Source of the DNA: JBGSQR01 sp964509295
GTDB taxonomy: Bacteria > Desulfobacterota > Desulfuromonadia > Geobacterales > Pseudopelobacteraceae
Assembly: GCA_964509295.1 (NCBI GenBank)
Contig: CAZDWS010000001.1
Location: 434,001 to 498,000 of the forward strand
Length of the DNA: 64,000 nucleotides
Reading direction: 5' to 3'
A program made the translations under genes and the position numbers. Position 1 is the first letter of the stretch, and each line of letters starts with the position of its first letter. Positions 7,992 through 16,725 of this stretch are shown one piece after another. Below the pieces are notes generated by a model that did no database searches, had not been told where the DNA came from, and worked only from the letters and a program-made list of their open reading frames with translations.

Positions 7992-8828
7992 TCAACTTGC
8001 TATAATACCAGGCAGAATCCTTTTGGTGTTTACTGAAGTTGCGGTCGCAACGTCAGTTGGATCAATATTGCGGATCTTGGAAATTACATTCACTGTTTCT
8101 GTTATCCATGCTGGTTGATTCGGCTGTCCTCTAAATTGTTGTGGTGCCATATCCGGCGAATCTGTTTCCAAAACAATGCTTGATAGTGGCAGATCTGCTG
8201 CAAGCTGCCTTGGGCGGACGGCATTGTCCCAGGTGATTGTGCCAGACAGTGAAATTACAAATCCCAAGCGAATAAATTCTTTTGCCATTTCAGTTGAACC
8301 TGAAAAAGCATGCATGATTCCGCCGACTCTTGATATTTTTTCTTCTTTTAGAATTTGCAGTGTACGCTGGAAATGACGTCTGCAATGAACGAGTACAGGA
8401 AGGCCAAGTTCTGTTGCAATGCGTAACTGATCACGGAACGATTTTTCCTGCCTTTCCAGAGGGACGAAATAGGCTGGGTCCAGTCCTATTTCTCCAATTG
8501 CGACTCCTAGTCCGGCTATGGAACTTAATTTAGCCAGATTATCTTTGGTGGCATGGTTGCTGTGCATGGGGTGAATGCCGAAGGCAGGATAAACGTCTGG
8601 TTTGTTCAGGGCGATATGTCCGATTCTGTCCCACCCATCCGGGTGGACACCCGGCACAACAAAAGCAGCAACGCCGGCGGTGTGCGCATTGGATAGAAGT
8701 TCATTTAATCTTGCGAAAAGGATTTCAAGATCCAGGTGGCAATGTGTGTCTATAAGGATAGGTGAATCAGCGGTGTTTTTTAACTCCTGAATAATACCGG
8801 CTGGTTTAGTTCGCAATGGAGTAATCAT
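7992..8828 (-). CDS. tatD: TatD family metal-dependent hydrolase
   Basis: 278 aa from the ATG at 8828. TIM-barrel deoxyribonuclease-type hydrolase: metal ligands in DTHCHLD, the GEIGLD glutamate, LVHCRR, HAFSGS and the LETDSPD aspartate. The family hydrolyses DNA ends or other phosphoesters in the cytoplasm. The start codon shares the tetranucleotide CATG with the start of the divergent glycosyltransferase gene, and the ribosome site is poor, so the exact start is uncertain; the barrel itself begins about 24 residues later. Confidence 0.85.
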   Translation of the reverse strand: MITPLRTKPAGIIQELKNTADSPILIDTHCHLDLEILFARLNELLSNAHTAGVAAFVVPGVHPDGWDRIGHIALNKPDVYPAFGIHPMHSNHATKDNLAKLSSIAGLGVAIGEIGLDPAYFVPLERQEKSFRDQLRIATELGLPVLVHCRRHFQRTLQILKEEKISRVGGIMHAFSGSTEMAKEFIRLGFVISLSGTITWDNAVRPRQLAADLPLSSIVLETDSPDMAPQQFRGQPNQPAWITETVNVISKIRNIDPTDVATATSVNTKRILPGIIAS

Positions 8829-9891
8829 GTCTGCTGTCCAAAATCCGTTATTGTCGATCATTGTGCCGTTTGTTAATGAAGTTGAGGAGCTGTCATTTTT
8901 ACTTAAAGCCTTGACTGAACAGGCAGATGTCAGTTTCGAGCTGATTGTGTGCGATGGTGGATCATGTGACGATCAGGTTATGGCGGTCAAAAAAATGATT
9001 TCACAGGTCCAGTTCGAAACCAGTTATATCAGTGTAACACGTGGTAGAGGGCGTCAGATGAATGCCGGTGCCCATCTTGCCAGAGGTGAATTGCTGATGT
9101 TTCTTCACGCAGACTCCCGATTTTCATCCTCAGCAGCACTTTCAACGGCGGTAGATGAATTCAGGCACAAAGCTATTGTAACAGCTAAAAACCTTGCCGG
9201 TCATTTTACACTAAATTTTCGCAGAAATCAGGTTTCAGCTTCGCGTGCCTATTTTTTTTATGAAGCAAAAACGTGTTTGAATCGCCCGGACTGTATACGG
9301 GGTGACCAGGGAGTATTGCTGTATCGGGATTTTTTCAACCAAATAGGACGATTTGATGAGTCGCTCCCATTTCTGGAGGATGTAAGATTAGCAGATGCTG
9401 TTGCCAGGCAAGGAGAGTGGGTTTCATTGCCAGCAGTCATTTCGACATCAGCCCGCAGGTTCGAAATTGAAGGGCTGCTTGAACGACAGATTGCAAATGC
9501 GATTATTATAAACTCGGTTGTAACAGGTTGGGATGATTTCTTTTCGGAGTTACCGGGGCTCTACAGATGTCATCCGGAAAGTGGCCGGTTACAGCTGTCT
9601 TCCCTATTTGATGGAATACACAAACTACTGGGCAGGTATTCTTTCAAAAGGAAAGCAGCTTTCTGGCTGGCCACAGGGCGCCACGTTGCCGCGAATATAT
9701 GGCAGCTGTTTTTCTGGTTGGATGCGCGTGCTGCATTTAGTTCCGGTTTAGAGCCTGCTAAAGTCGGTAAAAAGTGGATTACTTATTATGGGCGATTTAT
9801 TCAGCCAATTACGTCCGGCATACCATTTGGTATTTTAACGACAACTGCCGTGTGGATATGGTATCGGTTCATGTTGCTGGTAAAGCCTTGA
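8827..9891 (+). CDS. family 2 glycosyltransferase (TIGR04283-like)
   Basis: 354 aa. The N-terminal 230 residues are a GT-A fold transferase with LSIIVPFVNE, CDGGSCD, RGRGRQMNAGA and the FLHADSR metal-binding motif, typical of the 'rSAM/selenodomain-associated transferase 2' group. About 120 extra residues at the C terminus end in a hydrophobic segment (about 325-350) that may anchor it to the membrane. GGAG at 8816-8819 supports the ATG at 8827. Its sugar donor and acceptor are unknown and no partner rSAM gene is nearby. Confidence 0.82.
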   Translation: MSAVQNPLLSIIVPFVNEVEELSFLLKALTEQADVSFELIVCDGGSCDDQVMAVKKMISQVQFETSYISVTRGRGRQMNAGAHLARGELLMFLHADSRFSSSAALSTAVDEFRHKAIVTAKNLAGHFTLNFRRNQVSASRAYFFYEAKTCLNRPDCIRGDQGVLLYRDFFNQIGRFDESLPFLEDVRLADAVARQGEWVSLPAVISTSARRFEIEGLLERQIANAIIINSVVTGWDDFFSELPGLYRCHPESGRLQLSSLFDGIHKLLGRYSFKRKAAFWLATGRHVAANIWQLFFWLDARAAFSSGLEPAKVGKKWITYYGRFIQPITSGIPFGILTTTAVWIWYRFMLLVKP

Positions 9892-9916
9892 AACAACTGT
9901 GATAAAAGTGAGTCGG

Positions 9917-11116
9917 TTATAGAAACCAGCCAAACAGATTAACTACTTTTTCAAGTAATTGAGTGAGTAAACTGCGGCTTTCGTGTCTTTCTAAAGTTAT
10001 CCGCCGGGATTCGCTGAAATCCTGCCTGAGCATGGTATCAATCTGATGTCCAAATGCACCGCTTTCGATCATGGCATTAATCTCGAAATTTCGATGAAAA
10101 CTGCGTTGGTCCAGGTTTGCCGAGCCGATAACGGTTCTCTCCCGGTCAATCAGCATCACTTTGGCATGCAAAATCTGCTTTTCCACTTCATAGATCTCAA
10201 CACCTCCCCGAAGCAACGCACTGTATGAGCTGCGTCCAACCATCAGTACAATCGGGACATCGCTGCGGGACGGCAGAAGCAGGCGAACGCTTACGCCTCG
10301 TTTCGCTGCACGAAGGAGCGAGCGGATAATACGAGGCCCCGGTACAAAGTAAGGATTTGCTATCAGTATTTCTTCAGAAGCTGAAGCGATATTAAGTAAG
10401 AAAGCGCTGCGAATATAAGAGCTGCGGTGGTGCGGTCCGCCACTTACAATAACTATATTGGCCTTGTCACGGCGGTTTGGTGGCTCCTGGCTGCATATTG
10501 TTTCCGGCAGTATCGGAAGTACGCCATGTTCCATCTGCCAGGTTTCTTCAAAAATTCTGATCAGTTCTTTGACTGCTCCTCCGCTGATGCTGAATCCCAC
10601 ATCACGGAAACTATTCGGCGAGACCATAATGCCGGAGTATTCATCACCGATGTTGAAGCCGCCAAGAAAAGCCAGTTTACAATCAATTATGGTCATTTTC
10701 CGGTGATCGCGACGATCAAACCAATAGATACCACGGCGGAAAGATGGTGTGTTAAAGGCTGCCAGCTGGATGCCTTTTTGCGCCAACTGCCTGAAGTAAC
10801 TATCTGGTGTTTCAAGGCAACCGATATAGTCGTATATCAGCAGAACTGTCACGCCTCTTTTTACAGCCGCTTCTAGTTCCGTGGCCAGCTTTTGACCGGT
10901 AATATCATTCCTGATGATGTAATATTCCAGCAGAATGAAATTCTCGGCAGAGCTTATGGAGGAGATTAAAGCCTGAAAAAACCTTTGCCCGTCCGGGAGC
11001 AAAACTACCCGGTTATGGCGATAAGTTATCGGCAGCAGAAGCGGTCGCATATGCTTCAGCAAACGAAAAAATCGCCATGATCGTTTAGGCTTTCTTAGAG
11101 GGTTGGCTAGGGACAT
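9917..11116 (-). CDS. cls: cardiolipin synthase / phospholipase D family protein (ClsB-like)
   Basis: 399 aa membrane-associated phosphatidyltransferase. Two HKD catalytic motifs are present: HRKMTIID beginning at residue 138 and HAKVMLID beginning at residue 307, each followed by the usual GGFN/GSANLD stretch. The two N-terminal membrane helices of ClsA are missing, so it resembles ClsB-type enzymes. CGGAG lies 7 nt before the ATG. The gene follows gpmI with 28 bp between them and may share its transcript. Confidence 0.88.
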   Translation of the reverse strand: MSLANPLRKPKRSWRFFRLLKHMRPLLLPITYRHNRVVLLPDGQRFFQALISSISSAENFILLEYYIIRNDITGQKLATELEAAVKRGVTVLLIYDYIGCLETPDSYFRQLAQKGIQLAAFNTPSFRRGIYWFDRRDHRKMTIIDCKLAFLGGFNIGDEYSGIMVSPNSFRDVGFSISGGAVKELIRIFEETWQMEHGVLPILPETICSQEPPNRRDKANIVIVSGGPHHRSSYIRSAFLLNIASASEEILIANPYFVPGPRIIRSLLRAAKRGVSVRLLLPSRSDVPIVLMVGRSSYSALLRGGVEIYEVEKQILHAKVMLIDRERTVIGSANLDQRSFHRNFEINAMIESGAFGHQIDTMLRQDFSESRRITLERHESRSLLTQLLEKVVNLFGWFL

Positions 11117-11144
11117 GGTTCTCCGTCGGGCAAAATGTACTCTG

Positions 11145-12677
11145 CTACAACAGGCTTTCTCCGGTCATCTCTTCTGGTTTGGCCAGTCCGAGCAGTTTAA
11201 GCATGGTCGGTGCAATATCGGCTAGTTTGCCGCCACTGCGCAGTGTGGCTCCCTTGTGTGCATTGTCAACCAGAATCAGCCAGACCGGGTTAATGGTGTG
11301 TGCTGTATAGGGGCCACCGTTTTCATCGACCATTTTTTCCGCATTGCCGTGGTCGGCAGTAATCAGCGTGGTGCCGCCTTTTTCGAGCACTTTGCGAACG
11401 ATTTTGCCCACACACTCATCAACAACCCCAACCGCTTCAACTGCAGCTTCAAGTATTCCGGTATGTCCAACCATATCGCAATTGGCAAAATTGAGAATAA
11501 TTACGTCATATAAGTCCTGGTCGAGTTTTTCAAGCAGTGCCGTAGTAACCAGATAGGCACTCATTTCTGGTTTTTGATCATAGGTAGCCACCTCTTTGGG
11601 TGATGGTATCAGGAAACGGTCTTCTCCCTGAAATGGTGTCTCATTGCCGCCATTAAAGAAAAAAGTCACGTGGGCGTATTTCTCAGTTTCTGCTATACGC
11701 AACTGTTTCAAGTCATGCTTTTCCAGGACACTGCCCAATAGATTGGTCAGCGCAACCTGTTCATATGCTATGGGCAGGCCAAAAGTAGCATCATACTCGG
11801 TCATGCAGACATAATCGGCTAGCTTCGGATGGTTACACCGTGTAAAGCCGTCAAAATCATCCAGTGCAATTGCGCGTGTTATTTCCCTGGCACGATCTGA
11901 ACGGAAATTGAAACAGATAATTCCGTCACCGTCTTTTACCGTTGCAACAGGAGAACCGTTTTCGGTTATTACGGCAGGGGAAACAAACTCGTCATTTACT
12001 TCCGCAGCATAGCTGGATTGAATTGCTTCAACAGCTGAACTTCGCATGTCTCCCTCGCCACAGATCATGGCTTTGTAGGCTTTTTCAACGCGATCCCAGC
12101 GATTGTCACGATCCATGGCATAGTATCGACCGATTACGGTAGCGATCTTGCCACAACCGATCCTGGTGATTTCTGTTTCAAGCTGGCTCAGGTATCCTGC
12201 CCCGCTTTGCGGAGGAGTATCTCGACCGTCCAGCAGACAGTGGATAAAGACTTCTTTAATATCTTGCTGCTTGGCCAGTTCCAGTAGAGCATACAGGTGC
12301 TCATTATGTGAGTGTACTCCTCCATCTGAGAGCAGGCCGAAAAGGTGCAGTCGGCCTCCGCTGGCCTTGACTCGCGAAATACACTTCAGCAGGGTTTTGT
12401 TGGTGAAGAAATCGCCATCCAGGATGGATTTACTGATACGGGTCAAATCCTGATAGACAATGCGACCGGCACCCAGATTCAGGTGCCCCACCTCGGAATT
12501 GCCCATTTGGCCATCAGGCAGTCCCACCGCCATTCCTGATGTTTTGATCTGTGTATGGGGATATTCGGAAAGAAATTGTTTGAGATTGGGAGTGGCAGCC
12601 AGTGAGACGGCATTATGGTCAGGATTGTTGTTGATCCCCCATCCGTCAAGAATCATCAGAACCAAAGGTTTTTTCAT
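11145..12677 (-). CDS. gpmI: 2,3-bisphosphoglycerate-independent phosphoglycerate mutase
   Basis: 510 aa glycolytic/gluconeogenic enzyme converting 3-phosphoglycerate to 2-phosphoglycerate with two Mn ions. Asp11 in LDGWGINNN and the phospho-acceptor Ser61 in GNSEVGHLN are visible, as are GRDTPP and the ADHGNAEKM metal site. Full length for the family. The start at 12677 has a GAGG site; a longer reading has none. Confidence 0.96.
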   Translation of the reverse strand: MKKPLVLMILDGWGINNNPDHNAVSLAATPNLKQFLSEYPHTQIKTSGMAVGLPDGQMGNSEVGHLNLGAGRIVYQDLTRISKSILDGDFFTNKTLLKCISRVKASGGRLHLFGLLSDGGVHSHNEHLYALLELAKQQDIKEVFIHCLLDGRDTPPQSGAGYLSQLETEITRIGCGKIATVIGRYYAMDRDNRWDRVEKAYKAMICGEGDMRSSAVEAIQSSYAAEVNDEFVSPAVITENGSPVATVKDGDGIICFNFRSDRAREITRAIALDDFDGFTRCNHPKLADYVCMTEYDATFGLPIAYEQVALTNLLGSVLEKHDLKQLRIAETEKYAHVTFFFNGGNETPFQGEDRFLIPSPKEVATYDQKPEMSAYLVTTALLEKLDQDLYDVIILNFANCDMVGHTGILEAAVEAVGVVDECVGKIVRKVLEKGGTTLITADHGNAEKMVDENGGPYTAHTINPVWLILVDNAHKGATLRSGGKLADIAPTMLKLLGLAKPEEMTGESLL

Positions 12678-12880
12678 GGAAAGTACCTCAAGGATTTTTA
12701 TGGATTGGAATTGTTTACAAAAACTAAACTTTACGGCAAATAGCAAGCACCTTCAAGGAAATTAAAGGCCTGTTCCATGGTCACTGGAATAGTAGGACTT
12801 GTGCTCCCCGCATTCATTGACAAATGGCGCTATTTGAGTGTAGTCTGTTTCGGTATTTGGGTGTTGCGGTGAATAGGGCA

Positions 12881-12919
12881 AAAAACAAAAAGGGTCTCAC
12901 CTTATCGGCTAACCCTTTG
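12881..12919 (-). terminator. terminator of tRNA-Pro
   Basis: AAAGGGT / ACCCTTT stem (minus strand) around a 16-nt loop that itself can pair, followed by a T-rich run; it lies 10 nt past the CCA end. Confidence 0.75.
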
Positions 12920-12928
12920 TTGTTTTGC

Positions 12929-13005
12929 TGGTCGGGATGACAAGATTTGAACTTGCGGCCCCCTGCTCCCGAAGCAGGTGCGCTACCAGGCTGCGCTACA
13001 TCCCG
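12929..13005 (-). tRNA. tRNA-Pro (anticodon CGG)
   Basis: Cloverleaf on the minus strand: acceptor CGGGATG / CATCCCG, D arm with AGCGCAGCCTGG, anticodon arm CCTGC-TTCGGGA-GCAGG (anticodon CGG), T arm with AGTTCAAATCT and encoded CCA at 12929-12931. Confidence 0.97.
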
Positions 13006-13073
13006 TAAAAATTTTATATATCCTTTTTGGCTCTTGGTTGTCAAGCGGCAAGAGCCTCCGGAGGCTTGATTTT

Positions 13074-13991
13074 ATGGCAGAAAACGGCATTAAACAGCAG
13101 ATCAGACAACTACTGAAAGAACGCAATGCGGTGTTGCTTGCACATAATTATATGCGGGATGAAGTTCAGGAAATTGCGGATATCACTGGTGACTCGTTGG
13201 CGCTCTCCATGGAGGCTGCAAAGACAAACGCGGATGTGATTGTTTTTTGTGGTGTCCATTTTATGGCCGAATCTGCAGCAATACTTTCTCCTGGCAAAAA
13301 AGTGCTTTTACCACGTCCTGATGCCGGTTGTCCCATGGCTGATATGGTTACTGTCGAGGCGCTCAAAGCGATGAAAGCCAAACATCCGGGTGTGCCTGTT
13401 GTTACTTATGTAAACTCCTCGGCTGAAATCAAGGCCCATTCAGATATCTGCTGCACCTCGGCCAATGCGGTTTCAGTAGTCAAATCTTTGCCGGACAGCA
13501 AGTTGATCTTTGTGCCGGATCGTAATCTTGGGCGCTATATAGCTCAATTTGTACCTGAAAAGGAGTTTATTCTATGGGAAGGGTATTGTCCGACCCATGA
13601 AAGAATGAGTCTGGAAGCTGTTCAGAAAAAAAAGCTTGAACATCCGGATGCATTGTTTATCTGCCACCCTGAAAGTGCTCCTGAAGTAACCGCTCTTGCA
13701 GACTATGCCGGCTCTACCAGCGCCATGTATGATTACTGCCGAAACAGCCCGGCTCGTAAATTTATCATCGGTACCGAAGCGGGTATTCTATTCCGCCTGC
13801 GTCAGGAAAATCCGGATAAGGAGTTTTTCCTGGCTTCACCTGCGCTTCTTTGCCCGAATATGAAGCTGACCTCCCTGGAGGATGTCCTGTTCTCGCTGGA
13901 AACGATGACACCGGTGATCATTGTGCCGGAAGAAATCCGAATTCCTGCTTTACAGGCCCTGAACAGGATGCTGGCTGTGCCCAGAGACTGA
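13074..13991 (+). CDS. nadA: quinolinate synthase
   Basis: 305 aa, the second enzyme of NAD synthesis, condensing iminoaspartate with dihydroxyacetone phosphate. Cys86 (DAGCPMAD), Cys172 (YCPTHE) and Cys260 (LLCPNM) are placed as expected for the [4Fe-4S] ligands of the short NadA class. HNYMRDE and GTEAGI motifs are intact. The start at 13074 is set by GGAGG at 13057-13061; longer readings run into tRNA-Pro. No nadB or nadC nearby. A bidirectional terminator follows. Confidence 0.96.
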   Translation: MAENGIKQQIRQLLKERNAVLLAHNYMRDEVQEIADITGDSLALSMEAAKTNADVIVFCGVHFMAESAAILSPGKKVLLPRPDAGCPMADMVTVEALKAMKAKHPGVPVVTYVNSSAEIKAHSDICCTSANAVSVVKSLPDSKLIFVPDRNLGRYIAQFVPEKEFILWEGYCPTHERMSLEAVQKKKLEHPDALFICHPESAPEVTALADYAGSTSAMYDYCRNSPARKFIIGTEAGILFRLRQENPDKEFFLASPALLCPNMKLTSLEDVLFSLETMTPVIIVPEEIRIPALQALNRMLAVPRD

Positions 13992-14013
13992 TTTGCCAAC
14001 ACACATTATGTAA

Positions 14014-14046
14014 TAAAAAAGGCCCGCATTTGCGGGCCTTTTTTAT
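14014..14046. terminator. bidirectional terminator between nadA and cstA-like gene
   Basis: AAGGCCCGCA / TGCGGGCCTT stem with A-run on the left and T-run on the right, serving both convergent genes. Confidence 0.92.
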
Positions 14047-14080
14047 TACTAGTTTCATCAGGTTACTATTTTAGTCTTGC

Positions 14081-15937
14081 CTATTCAATAGATGTAGCAG
14101 GTGTAATAAGGGACTTTTCTGGTTTTCCATCCTCTACCAAAGCCAGTACTTCATCACCATAGCCGTCTTTAACTTTTTCCTGAATATTCAAGAGAGTATG
14201 CCAGCGGCGGAAGGCCTCGATAAAGACGATGGTCATCAATACCATCAGCAAGCCGGACATTCCGGCAAGCAGGTAAAGTTTCTTTGGCAGGAAGTTCTTG
14301 GTAATATTGAGATAGCCAGCCCACATGACTATCGGCAGTACGAAGAGCACAGGGCCTGCCGTTACCCAGGCATATTTAGCCTTGCCGAGTCTTATCAACA
14401 TGGTGGTTCCGACGATTAATGCACAGGAGGCCAGTAGCTGGTTGCTCATACCGAACAGTGGCCAGATGGTTGAAATATCGCCGGTATAAACTAGGTAACC
14501 CCAGGCGGAAGTAAACATGGCGCTGGTCAGAATAATGCCTGGTGTCCAGGAGTTGTCAGCAAATGGGGCATAAATTTTGCCCATCATTTCCTGCAGCAGA
14601 TAGCGACCAACTCGCGTACCGGCATCTACAGCTGTCAGGATGAAGACCGCTTCGAACATGATTGCAAAATGATACCAGTAGGCCATCATGCCTTTCATGA
14701 AGGGTACGGAAGAGAAGATGTAGGCCATGCCAACGGCCAGAGAGACAGCGCCGCCAGGGCGACCCTGGACCTGTTCACCGACCTGTGTTGCCAGTTCCGG
14801 CAGGTTGACCGGTACCATGCCCAGTTTGGCATAGGCGGCCGGTGCAGCATTTATGGCAAAGTAGTCAGCAGGAACCAGAACGCAAGCGGCGATCAGGGCC
14901 ATGATTGCAACAAAGCCTTCTACAAGCATAGCACCGTAACCGACAAATAGAATATCGCGTTCATTGGCAATCATCTTTGGAGTAGTGCCTGAACCGATGA
15001 TGGCATGGAATCCGGAAAGCGCTCCGCAGGCAATTGTAATAAAGAGGAACGGGAAAGCTGCACCAGGGATGATCGGGCCGCCACCGTAAATAAAGTCAGT
15101 TGTGGCAGGCATGTGAAGAACAGGATTTACGAAGACAATACCAAGAGCCAGTGCGCCGATGGTGCCGAGTTTGAGATAGGTGGAAAGATAGTCACGCGGT
15201 ACCAGCAGAAACCACACAGGAAGAACAGAAGCGGCAAAACCGTATACAGGAATGATAATGGCCAGTTCTTTTTTTGTAAAAGTAAACATTTTTGCCAAAG
15301 TGGGGTCAGCTGCTACCATTGGCCCCACATAAATGGAGAGGGCCAGCAGGATAACACCGATAATACTGCCGCCCTTGATGTCGCCCGGACGGATTTTCTG
15401 CATGTAGATACCCATGATCATGGCGATCGGGATAGTTGCAAAAACAGTAAAAGTACCCCATGGGCTGTTAAACATTGCGTTGATAACAGCGATGGAAAGA
15501 CCTGCCAGTGTCAGGATCAGAATGAAAAGGATAGCAACAGAAGCAACTTTTCCGGCAACTTTTCCAATTTCTGTTTCAGCAATAACTGAAAGACTTCTAC
15601 CCTTGTGACGGACAGAAGCAAACAGAACCACCATGTCGTGAACGCCACCTGCCAAAACGGCACCGATCAGAATCCAGAGCGCTCCAGGCATAAAGCCGAA
15701 CTGGGCGGCCAGAACCGGTCCAAGCAGTGGGCCTGCTGCAGCGATGGCTGCAAAGTGATGGCCGAACAAAACATACTTGTCCGTCTTGACGTAGTCATGC
15801 CCGTCTGCCTGTGTTACGGCCGGTGTTTCCCTCTCTTCGCGCAGGACCATGACCTTGTTGGCCAGGAACAATCCGTAGAGACGGTAGGCAATGGCAAATA
15901 CGCATGCCGCTACAAAAATCAGTGTTAATGAATGCAT
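14081..15937 (-). CDS. cstA: CstA/BtsT family transporter (carbon starvation protein, probable pyruvate or peptide importer)
   Basis: 618 aa inner-membrane transporter with about 16 hydrophobic segments. It has the CstA hallmark sequence FGHHFAAIAAAGPLLGPV near residue 58 and the GVHDMVVLF and GFHAIIGSGTTPK motifs. Family members import peptides (CstA) or pyruvate with protons (BtsT, formerly YjiY). AAGGAGG sits 7 nt before the ATG. Upstream (16089-16138) are three direct repeats that match a LytTR operator, and genes for a LytS/LytTR pair lie 800 bp upstream. In E. coli the related kinase-regulator pair BtsSR switches on btsT in response to pyruvate, so pyruvate import under two-component control is the best guess here. 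Confidence 0.88.
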   Translation of the reverse strand: MHSLTLIFVAACVFAIAYRLYGLFLANKVMVLREERETPAVTQADGHDYVKTDKYVLFGHHFAAIAAAGPLLGPVLAAQFGFMPGALWILIGAVLAGGVHDMVVLFASVRHKGRSLSVIAETEIGKVAGKVASVAILFILILTLAGLSIAVINAMFNSPWGTFTVFATIPIAMIMGIYMQKIRPGDIKGGSIIGVILLALSIYVGPMVAADPTLAKMFTFTKKELAIIIPVYGFAASVLPVWFLLVPRDYLSTYLKLGTIGALALGIVFVNPVLHMPATTDFIYGGGPIIPGAAFPFLFITIACGALSGFHAIIGSGTTPKMIANERDILFVGYGAMLVEGFVAIMALIAACVLVPADYFAINAAPAAYAKLGMVPVNLPELATQVGEQVQGRPGGAVSLAVGMAYIFSSVPFMKGMMAYWYHFAIMFEAVFILTAVDAGTRVGRYLLQEMMGKIYAPFADNSWTPGIILTSAMFTSAWGYLVYTGDISTIWPLFGMSNQLLASCALIVGTTMLIRLGKAKYAWVTAGPVLFVLPIVMWAGYLNITKNFLPKKLYLLAGMSGLLMVLMTIVFIEAFRRWHTLLNIQEKVKDGYGDEVLALVEDGKPEKSLITPATSIE

Positions 15938-16088
15938 CTGTTACCCTCCTTTGTGTTTTAACTTCTTTTGTTAGTTCTGCAGAAAAATATCTGAACGAAG
16001 TTTTGGAAGAAAGCTAACGTACGCAATTATGAGATTTTATTTTTTTAAAAAGTACGCCTGTTTATTTGAGATTGTAAATAAAAAACGC

Positions 16089-16138
16089 TGAATGGTTGTA
16101 GTCAGGTTGTGAATGGTATTTTTTGGCTGTTGAATGGT
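16089..16138 (-). promoter_or_regulatory. triple direct-repeat operator upstream of the cstA-like gene
   Basis: TGAATGGT occurs at 16089-16096, 16110-16117 and 16131-16138, always 21 bp apart. Read towards the transporter each is ACCATTCA with 13-bp spacers. E. coli BtsR is recalled to bind repeats of ACC(G/A)CT(C/T)A with a 13-bp spacer, differing at one base. The proximal repeat lies 152 bp before the start codon. Binding is inferred. Confidence 0.75.
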
Positions 16139-16238
16139 AATGTGCATTTTGCAATTGACAGCAATAATCTCTTTTAGTGTTTACCTTGTTGGAGCCCTAT
16201 GTTTTTTGTTTGTATAGGAAAAATACGGATTACCAATA

Positions 16239-16559
16239 TTAGGAACGTTGTTTTGCACTGGAAAGTTTGTATATGTTTGAAGTGGTACTCTCTTCAATTG
16301 CATTTTCGATGAAGGTCTGAAGTGCCGAGTTTTCGGCTGCAATGAATTCATACAGGCGTTTCAGACGATTAAGTTGTCGTTCCATCCTTCGCTTTTGAGT
16401 GTCACCGCTCTCGGTGGCAGCCAGGTATCTGTTTTTCCATTTGTAAAAAGTCGTGTCACTTATGCTGTATTTTCGACAGATGTCTTTGACGGAGATCCCT
16501 GCCACATATTCCTTAAGAATTGAAATAATCTGGGTTTCGGCAAAGCTTCTCATTCTCAT
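16239..16559 (-). CDS. orphan IS3-OrfA-like HTH protein, possibly domesticated regulator
   Basis: 106 aa. Residues 4-48 match the helix-turn-helix of IS3/IS911 OrfA transposase subunits (ETQIISILKEY, DICRKYSISDTTFYKWKNRY). The remainder is predicted helical and diverges from OrfA. No orfB, terminal inverted repeats or target duplication were found around it, so it is not a complete insertion sequence. Two copies of the TGAATGGT operator lie 136 bp upstream, the same arrangement as before the transporter gene, which suggests co-regulation. ATGAGG gives a ribosome site 6 nt before the ATG. It could be a DNA-binding regulator derived from a transposase or simply an IS relic. Confidence 0.65.
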   Translation of the reverse strand: MRMRSFAETQIISILKEYVAGISVKDICRKYSISDTTFYKWKNRYLAATESGDTQKRRMERQLNRLKRLYEFIAAENSALQTFIENAIEESTTSNIYKLSSAKQRS

Positions 16560-16694
16560 AAAAACCTCATTTCCTCCAGCAGTTCGGAAAGCACGTTGAT
16601 GTGATACCTTTTTTAGAATTTTAGCACATTTATAGAATATTTATAGCTGATGCGAATGAAAAGAAAAAAACCGTGGGGGGTATATTTGTAAGAA

Positions 16695-16723
16695 TGAATG
16701 GTAGGAATTCGAGAGTGAATGGT
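16695..16723 (-). promoter_or_regulatory. double direct-repeat operator upstream of the OrfA-like gene
   Basis: TGAATGGT at 16695-16702 and 16716-16723, again 21 bp apart, only a few bases beyond the stop codon of the LytTR regulator gene. Identical octamers and spacing to 16089-16138. AT-rich -10-like sequences (TATAAA at about 16625-16640) follow towards the HTH gene. Confidence 0.72.
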
Positions 16724-16725
16724 TG

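Noticed and set aside
14198..15928. Several plus-strand open frames opposite the cstA-like gene
   Set aside because: The low-complexity, Cys/His/Arg-rich translations are shadows of a GC-biased membrane-protein gene.
16239..16559. Complete IS3 insertion sequence
   Set aside because: There is no orfB, no terminal inverted repeat and no target-site duplication in the flanks.
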